A stretch of 64,000 bases of DNA from Photobacterium aquimaris (GCF_002954455.1 NZ_MSCC01000003.1:153900-217899), one strand, 5' to 3'. Shown: positions 1-8,421, counted from the stretch's first letter. The notes: generated by a model from the letters alone, not told the origin. Translations and numbers: made by a program.

Positions 1-1257
1 CATCAGGATAGTACCGCCAAATACTGCGGTAGCACCACAAGCATACACACCATAGATACTGTAAAGAACCGCTAATGTACCCACTGTCGCACCTAAGCGG
101 TATTGCTTTGGAGATACCATGTTCTTGCGAAGTAATACTTCAAGACCAGTCATCGATAGGATGTAAGGTACCATGTTAATGAATACTGCAAGGTTCAATA
201 GCGCGTTGAACTGACTGATTAGGTTTGGAGAAATCGTCATTACCGCTAGTAAAATCTCAGCAGCTAGCATGATTAACATACCTGCAATTGGTGCGCCTGC
301 TTTGTTTGTTTTAGCAAAGATTTTAGGGAATAGACCTTCATCTGCTGCCGCTTTAGAAACCTGTGCGTTAGTGAACTGCCAACCAAGTAGTGAGCCGATA
401 CATGCAATAACTGCAGCTAGAGTAACAATGTTACCTACCATAGGGTTAAACATGTGGCTGAATACTAGGCCAAACGGTGCAGTTGATGCTGATAGCTCGG
501 CGTTAGGAATAATACCTTGAATAACACCAGTAGAAGCAATGTAGATAACCGCTGCGAAACCTGTACCAAATAGTACTGCAAGTGGTACGTTACGCTCTGG
601 GTTTTCAACTGCATCAGAGTTAGCACCAGCAGATTCAATACCTAGGAAAGCCCATAAAGTCAGTGCGATACCTGAAGATACAGAGTGCATTGTAGTATCG
701 TGGTGTGGGTTCCATGCGTTCATGAATGTTTGTGGATCGAACCACCACCAACCGATGATAGACAGACCAGCAACTGGAATAATGATACCCCAAACAGTGA
801 ATGCTGAGATTTGACCGGTGATTTTCGCACCGCCAAAGTTAGCTACCATAGTGAAGATAAGGATAGCTACTACACCGAAGAAAGTGTGCACCGGTGTATC
901 AAGCCAAGGCATAAATGGTTTGATGTAACCTAACGCTGAAACGGCAATTGCCACACAGCTAATTACCAAACACACGTAGTAAGTGTAAGAAGAGATGAAG
1001 AAAGATGATTTTCCGTGTGCTTCTTCTGCGTAAGCTGACATACCGCCAGAGCGTTTACAAAATGCACCACATTTAGCGAATGTGTAAGCAATACACATTG
1101 CGCCTAGCGCAGTTACAATCCAAGATAACATTGAAATTGCACCAACTTGCGCCAAGCTTGCTGGTAGCATAATAATACCGGAACCCATCATGTTAACTGC
1201 AACAAGTACAGTTAAGCCAACGAGTCCCATTTTTTTAGTGCCAGTATCTGATGACAT
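1..1257 (-). CDS. potE: Putrescine/ornithine antiporter PotE (3' end cut by window edge)
   Basis: This APC-superfamily inner-membrane transporter exchanges ornithine for putrescine; with ornithine decarboxylase it consumes protons in acid. The 419 visible codons start at an ATG after an AGGT-type ribosome site. The protein opens with the amino-acid permease signature NMMGSGIIMLP and carries GGAKITGQIS, SWNPHH-like NAWNPHH, ENPERNVP and GSLLGWQFTNAQV, which match E. coli PotE much better than the lysine/cadaverine antiporter CadB. About 20 C-terminal residues lie outside the window. In many species speF precedes potE in one operon. Here no speF lies upstream, only a long noncoding region, so potE is either transcribed alone or is first in its unit. 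Confidence 0.9.
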   Translation of the reverse strand, partial: MSSDTGTKKMGLVGLTVLVAVNMMGSGIIMLPASLAQVGAISMLSWIVTALGAMCIAYTFAKCGAFCKRSGGMSAYAEEAHGKSSFFISSYTYYVCLVISCVAIAVSALGYIKPFMPWLDTPVHTFFGVVAILIFTMVANFGGAKITGQISAFTVWGIIIPVAGLSIIGWWWFDPQTFMNAWNPHHDTTMHSVSSGIALTLWAFLGIESAGANSDAVENPERNVPLAVLFGTGFAAVIYIASTGVIQGIIPNAELSASTAPFGLVFSHMFNPMVGNIVTLAAVIACIGSLLGWQFTNAQVSKAAADEGLFPKIFAKTNKAGAPIAGMLIMLAAEILLAVMTISPNLISQFNALLNLAVFINMVPYILSMTGLEVLLRKNMVSPKQYRLGATVGTLAVLYSIYGVYACGATAVFGGTILM

Positions 1258-1905
1258 TATATTTACCTGTGATTAGGAAGGGATATAAACGCTATATGTA
1301 TAGTTTATTTATCGTAATGAAAATAAAGTCATATGAAGTAAATGATGTTAACGAAGAATCACCATTAATTTATTTTTTTGACTGTCTTACGTAACCAAAA
1401 AAATAAGTTAAAGATAAAATTACTTAGTTAATATTACTTAATCACATCACCGTTCAGTTATTTAACGAGTGCTATGATGCTGCTATTTTGATAAAAAAAA
1501 ACCGTAAAACCGCAAAGAAACGTTGCAGATTTAGAGAGTAAATGAAGAACGAGTATCGTTATTCGATCGCTTAATTTCGTCAAAATGAATATTAAATGAA
1601 TAAATAATAATAGTGACAAATTAAATTATGATTAATAACAGTAAGTTGTGATTACCGCCTGATGGGATTTGTTATACAAATGAGGGTGAGAGTGCTATAA
1701 GCATAAAATAGTTATGCATTAATTGTGATGTTACATGTTTTAGGTTGAATAAAGTTTTTTTTTTAATAATGCAACACGAGCGCAGATAATGGCTATTTAG
1801 ACTGAAAAGAACCGTAATAAAGGCAATAATAACAGCCCTGACAGCCTACTGACGCAGTGACATGCATGCATAAGCAGCTATGCTGAAAAGCGGAAATTTG
1901 AATAA
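1258..1905. other. Long AT-rich noncoding region upstream of potE
   Basis: About 650 bases between potE and the slyB terminator contain no open reading frame I can support. The only candidates on the potE strand are mini-ORFs of 5 to 15 codons without a good ribosome site. The segment is very AT-rich and includes an A9 tract near 1493. It presumably holds the potE promoter and an untranslated leader. I could not identify a specific operator. Confidence 0.5.
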
Positions 1906-1932
1906 TAAAAAAGGAGCCGCAGCTCCTTTTGA
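1906..1932 (-). terminator. Terminator of slyB
   Basis: The arms AAAAGGAGC and GCTCCTTTT enclose a CGCA loop. Read on the minus strand, the hairpin ends in a run of Ts just after the slyB stop codon. Confidence 0.85.
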
Positions 1933-1945
1933 TAGAAAATGATGA

Positions 1946-2413
1946 TTAAGTAGGTGTTACTCGTGAAGTGCCATCAGCACTTTCATTAACTTGAACGCGT
2001 TCGCCGGCTTGGAACATTACTTGAGGGTTTACTTGTTGCACAATAGACACGGTACGGCCGCTGTCCATTTTAATGGTTAGATTAACCCCGTTACGTTTTG
2101 TAGCTTGATTACCTGCTTCATTCCCTAAGAAACCACCTAGTAATGCACCACCAATTGAGGCGATTTCTGAACCTTTACCACCACCAACACCGGAACCTAA
2201 AATACCACCAATTGCGCCGCCAGCTAATGTACCAAGACCATTACCGTTACCGTTTAGAGTAACCGCTTGGGTGCGTACAACAGTACCGTAATAGACTTGT
2301 TGCATTTGACGAGCATCATTTACATTGTAGGCATTGCCGTAAGGGTTAGCTGCACAACCTGCAAGACCTAAAGTTGAGGCGATGACGACGACGGCAAGGA
2401 TTTTGGTTTTCAT
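1946..2413 (-). CDS. slyB: SlyB-family outer-membrane lipoprotein
   Basis: This 155-residue protein has a lipoprotein signal peptide with lipobox LAGC (Cys20) and no Asp at +2, which fits outer-membrane sorting. The middle (about residues 58-105) is a glycine-zipper hairpin rich in GGAIGGILG- and GALLGGFLGN-type repeats, the Pfam Gly-zipper 2TM domain. The C-terminal third is the soluble domain with the VSIVQQ and GERVQV elements of E. coli SlyB, which is also 155 residues long. SlyB-like proteins stabilise the outer membrane and are often induced by low Mg2+ or envelope stress; I see no PhoP box here. The gene stands alone with its own terminator. Confidence 0.88.
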   Translation of the reverse strand: MKTKILAVVVIASTLGLAGCAANPYGNAYNVNDARQMQQVYYGTVVRTQAVTLNGNGNGLGTLAGGAIGGILGSGVGGGKGSEIASIGGALLGGFLGNEAGNQATKRNGVNLTIKMDSGRTVSIVQQVNPQVMFQAGERVQVNESADGTSRVTPT

Positions 2414-2544
2414 GGTATAAGCTTCGCTAAAAATACAGTGTATAAAATTGAGTATTGCTAATCTGAGCCTTTTTATTTAGAAAATAAAGCAGTAAATCTG
2501 ATATTACAAAAACAACTATTAGCATGATTTAAGCACTAATGAAC

Positions 2545-3126
2545 TTATTTAGCGTGACCACTTTTGTCGGCATGATAGATTTCAATAAAATGAGTAAAGT
2601 AATCTTGCAGTTGTTGTGCTGCTTGGGGGTGGTGCAGTTGCTTTAATAACTCAATACCCACCTCACAGGTGCAAAGATGACCGGGTTGCTGGTTACGGCG
2701 CAGAGAATAAGATGATGTGTTTTCAGGGATTAATGCGATACGGGGTAATTGATTAAGCCACGGACTTTTACGTACCATTTTACGTGCTTCTTGCCAGGTG
2801 GCATCAATAATAATTAGCAATAGTTTTGTGCTATCGGGGGTTGGTAGCGTTAATGGTGTTGCTAAGTGTTGTTCGTCACTAGGAAAGACTAGCCAAGCTT
2901 GATAACTAGGGTCTTGCAATTGATTCAATAATGCTTGCGGCGGCTGTGTACGGTGCCACATTTCGACGCGACAGCTGGGCAGAGTACGCGTCATTAATAT
3001 GCCTGTATTGGTATCTTTGCTAGATTCACGAGCATGAGTTAGTAGCACAAAATCAGCGGCTGATTGTAATTGTGGTTCCATAGCGCAAATACAATTAAAT
3101 TTAAACCCGCAACGCAGACAAGTCAT
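2545..3126 (-). CDS. DTW-domain tRNA-uridine aminocarboxypropyltransferase
   Basis: The 193-residue protein starts with a cysteine cluster (CLRCGFKFNCIC, probably zinc binding) and carries the hallmark D-x-T-W motif as IIIDATWQEARKM, followed by the family's LR-x-N and CTCE elements near the C-terminus. DTW enzymes such as E. coli TapT (YfiP) transfer the 3-amino-3-carboxypropyl group of SAM to tRNA uridine (acp3U). I chose the ATG at 3126 because the 20 upstream codons look unlike the family and the cysteine motif should be near the N-terminus. Vibrios may carry more than one paralogue, so the exact tRNA position modified is uncertain. Confidence 0.85.
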   Translation of the reverse strand: MTCLRCGFKFNCICAMEPQLQSAADFVLLTHARESSKDTNTGILMTRTLPSCRVEMWHRTQPPQALLNQLQDPSYQAWLVFPSDEQHLATPLTLPTPDSTKLLLIIIDATWQEARKMVRKSPWLNQLPRIALIPENTSSYSLRRNQQPGHLCTCEVGIELLKQLHHPQAAQQLQDYFTHFIEIYHADKSGHAK

Positions 3127-3207
3127 GTTTTTTCTCGTGATCAATGATAAAGGTGGCAGTGTGGCACAACGCCACCTTTGAGTCACGATAGAGAACCATA
3201 ATAGCGA

Positions 3208-3627
3208 TTATTGACGCTGTAGAATTAATCCTTCGACACCGAGCTGATAGGTTTGGCCATCGACGGTTTCTTGTTGAGTGCTAAGTTGTTCACTGTGGGG
3301 ATCATAACTATAAATACGTTCGCTATTGAGTGGTCGTCCTTGGTGAGTGGTCATCGTGACTTTAACAGTGGTTGGGTTAATCGCTTGCCAATGACCGGTT
3401 TCTAATAAATCAGGATCACCATTAGTGTAGGTATAGGTCGTTGTTGCAGCATGATCATCACTTAAGTGAAGATGTGTGGTTAGTCCCATTTCGGTATCAC
3501 TTTTATAATTCCCCACCCATTGTGATTCGGCTGGATCGCTTTTAAACGCAGCCGGAATCCAGCTAGCACAGCCTGATAAGGTAGTTGCTGCTAATAATAG
3601 CGCAAGTGATAAGCGTGGGTATGTCAT
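3208..3627 (-). CDS. Putative lipoprotein of unknown function
   Basis: This 139-residue protein has an export signal and lipobox LSGC (Cys19), so it is probably a lipoprotein. The mature part (WVGNYKSD, LHLSDDHAATTTYTY, GHWQAINPTTVKVTM, LSTQQETVDGQTY) alternates short beta-strands in a way that recalls the small barrel of NlpE/META-type envelope proteins, but I cannot assign a family. It sits 81 bases upstream of the DTW gene on the same strand and may share its transcript. Confidence 0.7.
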   Translation of the reverse strand: MTYPRLSLALLLAATTLSGCASWIPAAFKSDPAESQWVGNYKSDTEMGLTTHLHLSDDHAATTTYTYTNGDPDLLETGHWQAINPTTVKVTMTTHQGRPLNSERIYSYDPHSEQLSTQQETVDGQTYQLGVEGLILQRQ

Positions 3628-3688
3628 TATGTACTCTCTATGATAGGCTCAATTTCTACATTGAAATTAGCACAATTAGGGGAAATCA

Positions 3689-4147
3689 ATGGCGTATTGG
3701 TTATTTAAAACCGAACCAGATACCTTTTCAATAGACACTTTAAAACAACAAAAAGTTTCACCATGGGAAGGGGTTCGTAATTATCAAGCGCGAAATATGC
3801 TCCGCGATGAGATTAAATGCGGCGATCAAGTATTGATTTACCATTCTTCTTGTAAAGATATTGGTGTGGTTGGCATCGCAAAGGTGGTGAAAGAGGCTTA
3901 CCCTGATCATTTTCAATTTGAGCCGACAAGTGCTTATTATGATCCTAAAGCGACCACTGAAAACCCACCGTGGGTGATGGTCGATATTGAATATCAGCAG
4001 CATTTACGCTTAGTTAGTTTAGCACGCATGAAAAAGGCGCCAGAATTAGCAGTAATGCCATTAGTTCAAAGAGGTAACCGGCTGAGTGTGATGCCAGTAA
4101 CGGCTGCTGAGTGGCAACAGATATTAGCGATGACAGGGCAATTTTAA
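3689..4147 (+). CDS. EVE domain-containing protein
   Basis: This 152-residue single-domain protein begins MAYWLFKTEPDTFSIDTL and continues with SPWEGVRNYQARNMLRDEIKCGDQVLIYHSS, the diagnostic N-terminal half of the EVE (PUA-like) fold. VGIAKVVKEAYPD and the W-V-x-V-D-I stretch complete the binding pocket. EVE proteins are thought to bind modified bases in RNA or DNA; eukaryotic relatives are thymocyte nuclear protein 1. The gene is transcribed divergently from the lipoprotein gene and converges on yigL across a strong hairpin. Confidence 0.9.
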   Translation: MAYWLFKTEPDTFSIDTLKQQKVSPWEGVRNYQARNMLRDEIKCGDQVLIYHSSCKDIGVVGIAKVVKEAYPDHFQFEPTSAYYDPKATTENPPWVMVDIEYQQHLRLVSLARMKKAPELAVMPLVQRGNRLSVMPVTAAEWQQILAMTGQF

Positions 4148-4151
4148 TCAA

Positions 4152-4190
4152 AAACAGTGACAATATAGATGGCTATGATTGTCACTGTTT
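4152..4190 (-). terminator. Terminator between the EVE gene and yigL
   Basis: A perfect 13-bp stem (AAACAGTGACAAT with ATTGTCACTGTTT) encloses a 13-base loop. On the minus strand it is followed by TTTTT, fitting termination of yigL. On the plus strand the T run is poor, so it probably also slows transcription from the EVE gene. Confidence 0.8.
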
Positions 4191-4223
4191 GAGTTATTTA
4201 TTGTTAATAAAGCAATATTCAAA

Positions 4224-5027
4224 TTAGCGTGTTAGCAGGTGTTGCTCTAAATAATGAGCAACGGCTTCATCGGCATTTGAACCAATCACTTCATTATTTG
4301 GTAGGGCTAATTTGACCTTTTCATGTGAAGTTCCCATGACCAGCCCTTTACCAGCCATTGCCAACATTTCAGCGTCATTCATACCATCACCAAAGGCGAT
4401 ACAGTCAGTCAGATGATAGCCAAGAGCTTCTGCAACCGATTGAAGTGCATGACCTTTTGATACGCCAGCATCCATCACTTCAAGACACCATGGTGTAGAA
4501 AAGGCAATATTGGCTTTGTCACCAAAATGTGCATTAAAAATTTGTTCCCATTTCACCAATGCCTCATGATCTTCGTCATCGCGGGTAAAGAACACCTTAG
4601 CTACGTTATTGATCGGTGGATTGTTAACATCAAACAAGTGATAACTAAAGCTATCGTGAAATTCTTTTAATTGCTCATTGTCATTATTGAGTAGCCACTG
4701 ATCGCCACGGTACATGTGAATATGTAAGGCCGGATCATCTTTAGCAAGGGCAATTACACCACGAATAACATCAGCACTGAGATTTTGTTGAAAAACAAGC
4801 TCGCCCTGACAGTTATGTACTCGCGCACCATTTGAAGTGATCATATAGGCCGGAATAGCTAATTTTTCACGTATCTCTGCTACATCAATATGATGACGAC
4901 CGGTTGCAAACACGAAATTTATATTTTTCTGGGCAAGGCGTTGTAATACATCGCGCGTAAATGGCGCAATTTTATGGTCGGGATTTAGTAATGTGCCATC
5001 TAAATCTGAAGCAACAATTTGATACAT
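4224..5027 (-). CDS. yigL: HAD-IIB phosphatase YigL (pyridoxal phosphate/sugar phosphatase)
   Basis: The start MYQIVASDLDGTLLNPDH holds the HAD nucleophile motif DxDGTLL. Motif II is in VFATGR, the C2-cap is in the middle, and motif IV is IAFGDGMNDAEMLAMAGKG. The whole sequence aligns with E. coli YigL, a Cof-type phosphatase active on pyridoxal 5'-phosphate and sugar phosphates. The ATG at 5027 matches the E. coli N-terminus and has a GAGAG ribosome site; an ORF start four codons upstream is less likely. The neighbour pldB is on the same strand, as in E. coli (pldB-yigL), supporting orthology. Confidence 0.92.
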   Translation of the reverse strand: MYQIVASDLDGTLLNPDHKIAPFTRDVLQRLAQKNINFVFATGRHHIDVAEIREKLAIPAYMITSNGARVHNCQGELVFQQNLSADVIRGVIALAKDDPALHIHMYRGDQWLLNNDNEQLKEFHDSFSYHLFDVNNPPINNVAKVFFTRDDEDHEALVKWEQIFNAHFGDKANIAFSTPWCLEVMDAGVSKGHALQSVAEALGYHLTDCIAFGDGMNDAEMLAMAGKGLVMGTSHEKVKLALPNNEVIGSNADEAVAHYLEQHLLTR

Positions 5028-5127
5028 GAAGGCTCTCAATAAATAGAAATATAGCGAAAGGTAAGATAACGAGATCTAATGCGAGTCGCTTATATTAAAC
5101 CACTATGAGAGATAAAAAGGGGTTAAT

Positions 5128-5247
5128 ATGACTAATAAGCTTTTCCGCTTTTATTTTTGTGATGGCGTAGTCTTTTTGGTGTTATTTACGCCTTATAAGG
5201 TCGCAAAGTGGTTGCAAATTTCAGTTAGCGCAATATTACGATATTGA
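5128..5247 (+). CDS. Possible 39-residue small membrane protein
   Basis: An ATG follows a strong AAGGGG ribosome site at about 5-base spacing and opens a 39-codon frame beginning MTNKLFRFYFCDGVVFLVLF, which has one hydrophobic segment and a basic N-terminus. The last third overlaps the 3' end of pldB on the opposite strand. I recognise no family. It could be a chance frame. Confidence 0.3.
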   Translation: MTNKLFRFYFCDGVVFLVLFTPYKVAKWLQISVSAILRY

Positions 5248-6161
5248 TCACTTTCAAATAATAATTCGTGACGGGCATCCGTTATGGTGACTAATCGGCT
5301 TTTGGTCGGTATTTGTTGGCAAAAACGAGTGTGGGCTTGATTATCGACAATATGATCAGCACTGCCTTGTAATACCAAGGTTGGGGTGGTGATGTTAGAT
5401 GCTTCGTCAATACAGGCACGAGCGGCTGCAATACTTTGCCAGACCCAACGATTACTTGCTCCTCCTAAGCGAATTTGAGGGTATTGTTGATAAAGGTCTT
5501 TAAACCATTGAAAGCGTATTTCACTGTGTGTCAGTGGGTTATTAACAAATGGTTTGGGGTAATAACAGCGTTGTCCTGGCGCATAAGTAGGTTGGCGATG
5601 AAGATGATCGTTCAGGCGAGCCAGTGGTTCAGCTATAAATCGTAAACTTGGCTTAAGGTGAATACCATGCATTGGTGCGCTTAATACCGCACGGTCAAAA
5701 ATAGTCGAGTAACGGGCAAGGAGTAGGCTACTGATTGTCCCCCCCATTGAATGACCTAATAGATAATGATGTTGGTAGCCTTGTGGTGTCACAATATCGG
5801 TAATAAAGCGATGCAGGTCGGTAACATAATCATCAAATTGGTCGATATAGCCCATTTCAGCATCGGTGATCAATCGTTGTGACATCCCTTGACCACGATG
5901 ATCGAGAGCGTAAATATGGTAGCCTTGATTGATTAAATCAAAAAACAATTCCTGATATTTATAATAGCTCTCAATTCGGCCATTAACGATCACGATGACT
6001 TTATCACTGTGCCCAGGGGTTAAACTTACCCAACTCAATTGGCAATGGTTAGCACCTTGCAATGTGCTTTGATGCCGCTGTTGCCATAATGCAGAAATTG
6101 GACCTGCCATCATAGTATTGAAGCTAGCTTCTTGTGAAAAAGGCAAGGTTGAGTGGGTCAT
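5193..6161 (-). CDS. pldB: Lysophospholipase L2 (alpha/beta hydrolase)
   Basis: This 322-residue serine hydrolase removes the acyl chain from lysophospholipids at the inner membrane. The nucleophile elbow is GHSMGG (in YLLGHSMGGTISSLLL), the oxyanion region is IVNGRIESYYKYQE, the acidic residue lies in LVLQGSADHIVDN and the histidine in DARHELLFE. Length and motifs match E. coli PldB (about 340 residues). It lies upstream of yigL on the same strand, with rhtB divergent, preserving the E. coli rhtB-pldB-yigL neighbourhood apart from orientation. Confidence 0.92.
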   Translation of the reverse strand: MTHSTLPFSQEASFNTMMAGPISALWQQRHQSTLQGANHCQLSWVSLTPGHSDKVIVIVNGRIESYYKYQELFFDLINQGYHIYALDHRGQGMSQRLITDAEMGYIDQFDDYVTDLHRFITDIVTPQGYQHHYLLGHSMGGTISSLLLARYSTIFDRAVLSAPMHGIHLKPSLRFIAEPLARLNDHLHRQPTYAPGQRCYYPKPFVNNPLTHSEIRFQWFKDLYQQYPQIRLGGASNRWVWQSIAAARACIDEASNITTPTLVLQGSADHIVDNQAHTRFCQQIPTKSRLVTITDARHELLFESDQYRNIALTEICNHFATL

Positions 6162-6360
6162 AATGTATCCGAAAGTTGTGAACTACGAGGCAAAGTCTTG
6201 AATGATATTTACGCAGATAAGCTATCTCATTGCTTATTATCATCTTTGCCAGTATACATTATTTATTGAGGGTAGCGTAATCAAGCAATAATTTGCTTGG
6301 GTGCTGGGTTTCAGGGTATAACGACATCTTTTGAGTATTTGAATCGTAAGGGAATATTAA

Positions 6361-6978
6361 ATGAATATTGAGATCTGGCTTGCCTATGTCGTTGCTGCCA
6401 TTGTCTTTAGTTTTGCACCTGGATCTGGCACCGTTAACTCGATCAGTAATGGTATGGTATATGGTTGGCGTAAATCCTTAGCATCAATTGTTGGCTTACA
6501 ATTAGGTATGGCTGTTCACATTATATTGGTGGGGGTTGGGCTTGGCGCATTAGTTGCGCAGTCAACGTTGGCGTTTACATTGATTAAATGGATCGGCGTC
6601 GGGTATTTGGTGTGGCTAGGTATTCAGAAGTGGCGTGAACATAGTACATTAGCGATAGAGGATGTTGATAAGGCAGTCACAAGTAAGTGTTTATTTCAAC
6701 GTGCAGTATTAGTGAACCTTACTAACCCTAAAACGATTGTATTTTTGGTGGCGTTATTTCCACAATTTATTGATACCACTCAACCACAATTACCGCAGCT
6801 ATTAATTTTAGGCTCAACGACACTGATCATTGATGCTGGAGTGATGCTGTTTTATGTCTGCTTAGCGTCTCGTTTTACTGGTTATATTCGCTCAGTAACA
6901 GTAATGACACGTCTTAACCGTATTTTTGGATCGATGTTTATTGGTTGTGGCGCACTGCTTGCTTTAGCTCGTGCATAA
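6361..6978 (+). CDS. rhtB: Homoserine/homoserine lactone efflux protein RhtB (LysE family)
   Basis: This 205-residue LysE/RhtB exporter has about six hydrophobic segments. The family signature FAPGSGTVNSISNGMVYGWRK lies near the N-terminus and NPKTIVFLVALFPQFID in the middle. It exports homoserine, homoserine lactone and perhaps other amino acids. The ATG follows an AAGGGAAT ribosome site. Adjacency to pldB-yigL matches the E. coli locus and favours rhtB over other LysE paralogues. Confidence 0.88.
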   Translation: MNIEIWLAYVVAAIVFSFAPGSGTVNSISNGMVYGWRKSLASIVGLQLGMAVHIILVGVGLGALVAQSTLAFTLIKWIGVGYLVWLGIQKWREHSTLAIEDVDKAVTSKCLFQRAVLVNLTNPKTIVFLVALFPQFIDTTQPQLPQLLILGSTTLIIDAGVMLFYVCLASRFTGYIRSVTVMTRLNRIFGSMFIGCGALLALARA

Positions 6979-7000
6979 AGCTCAACTTCAGCGGATATTA

Positions 7001-7020
7001 TTTATTTCAATTGAAATAAA
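7001..7020. promoter_or_regulatory. Perfect 20-bp palindrome upstream of the EAL-HDOD gene
   Basis: TTTATTTCAA is followed at once by its exact reverse complement TTGAAATAAA, 34 bases before the next start codon. A gapless perfect 10+10 palindrome cannot form a useful RNA hairpin loop without losing base pairs, so a dimeric DNA-binding protein site is more plausible than a terminator. The binding protein is unknown. Confidence 0.5.
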
Positions 7021-7054
7021 CCATTACTCATTGTGATCTAAAGGTATTATTAGC

Positions 7055-8281
7055 ATGTTTTCTTATGTTGCTCGCCAACCTATTTTTAATCGTCGTCAAC
7101 AAACGATTGGTCATGAATTATTATTTCGTGATGGTGAGTATAATGCTTTTCCTAATATTGATGCAGATCAGGCAACCTGTCGGCTTGTGGTTGAAAACTA
7201 TATGGCTATTGGTGATGATTATGCTTATCGCGGTCAACGCAATTTTATTAATTTTCCGCAACATTGTTTAGTTAGTTTAATGCCACTTTTGCTGCCAAAA
7301 AATAAAGTGGTGATTGAAATTCTAGAGACCTGTACGCCTGATGATGAGTTATTTTTAGCGATTAAGCATTTGTATCGCAAGGGCTATATCATTGCTCTCG
7401 ATGATTTTGAGTATGATGTTAGATGGCAGCGTTTCTTTCGCTATGTGCATATTATTAAACTTGATTTACTGATGCTTGGCTTGGAAAAAGCGTGCGATTT
7501 TGTGCGTAATAATCGTCATCTGAACGTGAAATTTTTAGCTGAAAAAGTTGAAACCTATACTGATTTTCAAACCTCGCTCAATGCGGGGTTTGATCTTTTT
7601 CAAGGCTACTACTTTAGTCGTCCTGAACTTGTTAAACGACGTAAAGTTGCGGCCTCTGAATTAACGACTATTCAATTATTACAAGCAATCAGCAGTGAAC
7701 CGGTTAATTTTGCTGATATTGAAAATATTATTAGTCATGACGTTTCACTGTCTTATTTATTGCTGCGCTATGTCAATCAAACCAACCGTAGATTGGTTGA
7801 GCCGATCAGTTCATTTCATCAGGCGTTAGTGTATTTAGGTGAAGAAAAACTGCGAATGTTTGTTGGCGTGGTGGCAACTGCACATGCGGCAGTTAATAAA
7901 CCGAAAGCTTTATATGCCCTATCGTTACAGCGAGCAAAAATGTGCGAAAAATTAGTTGATTGCAGTTCGTTGACACTACCACCGCAACAGGCATTTTTAG
8001 CTGGAATGTTTTCATTATTGGATGCGTTATTAGACTGCTCGTTAGCGGAACTGTTAGTACTGTTAAAGTTACAGCCTAATATTCAAGTGGCATTATTACA
8101 TCGAGAGGGGCAACTAGGGCAAGTATTGAACTTAGTCGATGCCTTTGATAAAGCAGATTGGCAGCAGGTAACGATTGAATGTTGTCGATTAGGAATATCA
8201 GAACAACAAGTACAGCAGAGTTATTTACAAGCGGTAGCATGGGCGGAAAAATGCGTACAAATTAATAATCCACCATCATAA
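7055..8281 (+). CDS. EAL-HDOD domain signalling protein
   Basis: The 408-residue protein starts FSYVARQPIFNRRQQTIGHELLFRD, typical of the YuxH type that pairs an EAL domain (about residues 1-200) with an HDOD domain (about 205-400). The EAL motifs are altered: EIL replaces EAL, ALDDF and IIKLD are kept, AEKVE replaces AEGVE, and QGYYFSRPE is present. Some metal ligands are therefore conserved and others doubtful, so c-di-GMP hydrolysis is possible but not assured. HDOD domains bind partners in signalling. Vibrios have related proteins such as CdgJ that affect motility. No GGDEF domain is present. Confidence 0.88.
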   Translation: MFSYVARQPIFNRRQQTIGHELLFRDGEYNAFPNIDADQATCRLVVENYMAIGDDYAYRGQRNFINFPQHCLVSLMPLLLPKNKVVIEILETCTPDDELFLAIKHLYRKGYIIALDDFEYDVRWQRFFRYVHIIKLDLLMLGLEKACDFVRNNRHLNVKFLAEKVETYTDFQTSLNAGFDLFQGYYFSRPELVKRRKVAASELTTIQLLQAISSEPVNFADIENIISHDVSLSYLLLRYVNQTNRRLVEPISSFHQALVYLGEEKLRMFVGVVATAHAAVNKPKALYALSLQRAKMCEKLVDCSSLTLPPQQAFLAGMFSLLDALLDCSLAELLVLLKLQPNIQVALLHREGQLGQVLNLVDAFDKADWQQVTIECCRLGISEQQVQQSYLQAVAWAEKCVQINNPPS

Positions 8282-8304
8282 AAAAACGGGGCCATAAAGA
8301 CCCC
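8281..8304 (-). terminator. Terminator-like hairpin downstream of dps
   Basis: GGGGCC and GACCCC pair (one G-T pair) around ATAAA. Read on the minus strand the hairpin is followed by G and a long T run. It lies about 120 bases after the dps stop, so the dps transcript would have a structured 3' region. Confidence 0.65.
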
Positions 8305-8353
8305 AAAAGAACCATATAATGTATTGCTGTAGTCAGGCGGGTCGCCTTTAATA

Positions 8354-8411
8354 AATATACTCACATTACATAAGTATATTCTAATCAGTGGATGACTAAT
8401 TCACTGATTAG
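8354..8411. repeat. Two successive inverted repeats after dps
   Basis: AATATACT/AGTATATT (8354-8361 and 8373-8380) and CTAATCAGTG/CACTGATTAG (8381-8390 and 8402-8411) are two perfect, directly adjoining inverted repeats with 11-base loops. The second begins 10 bases after the dps stop codon. Neither is followed by a T run, so they look like RNA structure rather than terminators. Confidence 0.6.
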
Positions 8412-8421
8412 GTATCTGTTA

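Noticed and set aside
1-1257. CadB lysine/cadaverine antiporter
   Set aside because: Motifs such as GGAKITGQIS and LGWQFTNAQV follow PotE, and CadB-specific regions are absent.
1258-1905. Leader peptide of the SpeFL type before potE
   Set aside because: Mini-ORFs of 5, 7 and 15 codons occur, but none has a good ribosome site or the expected sequence.
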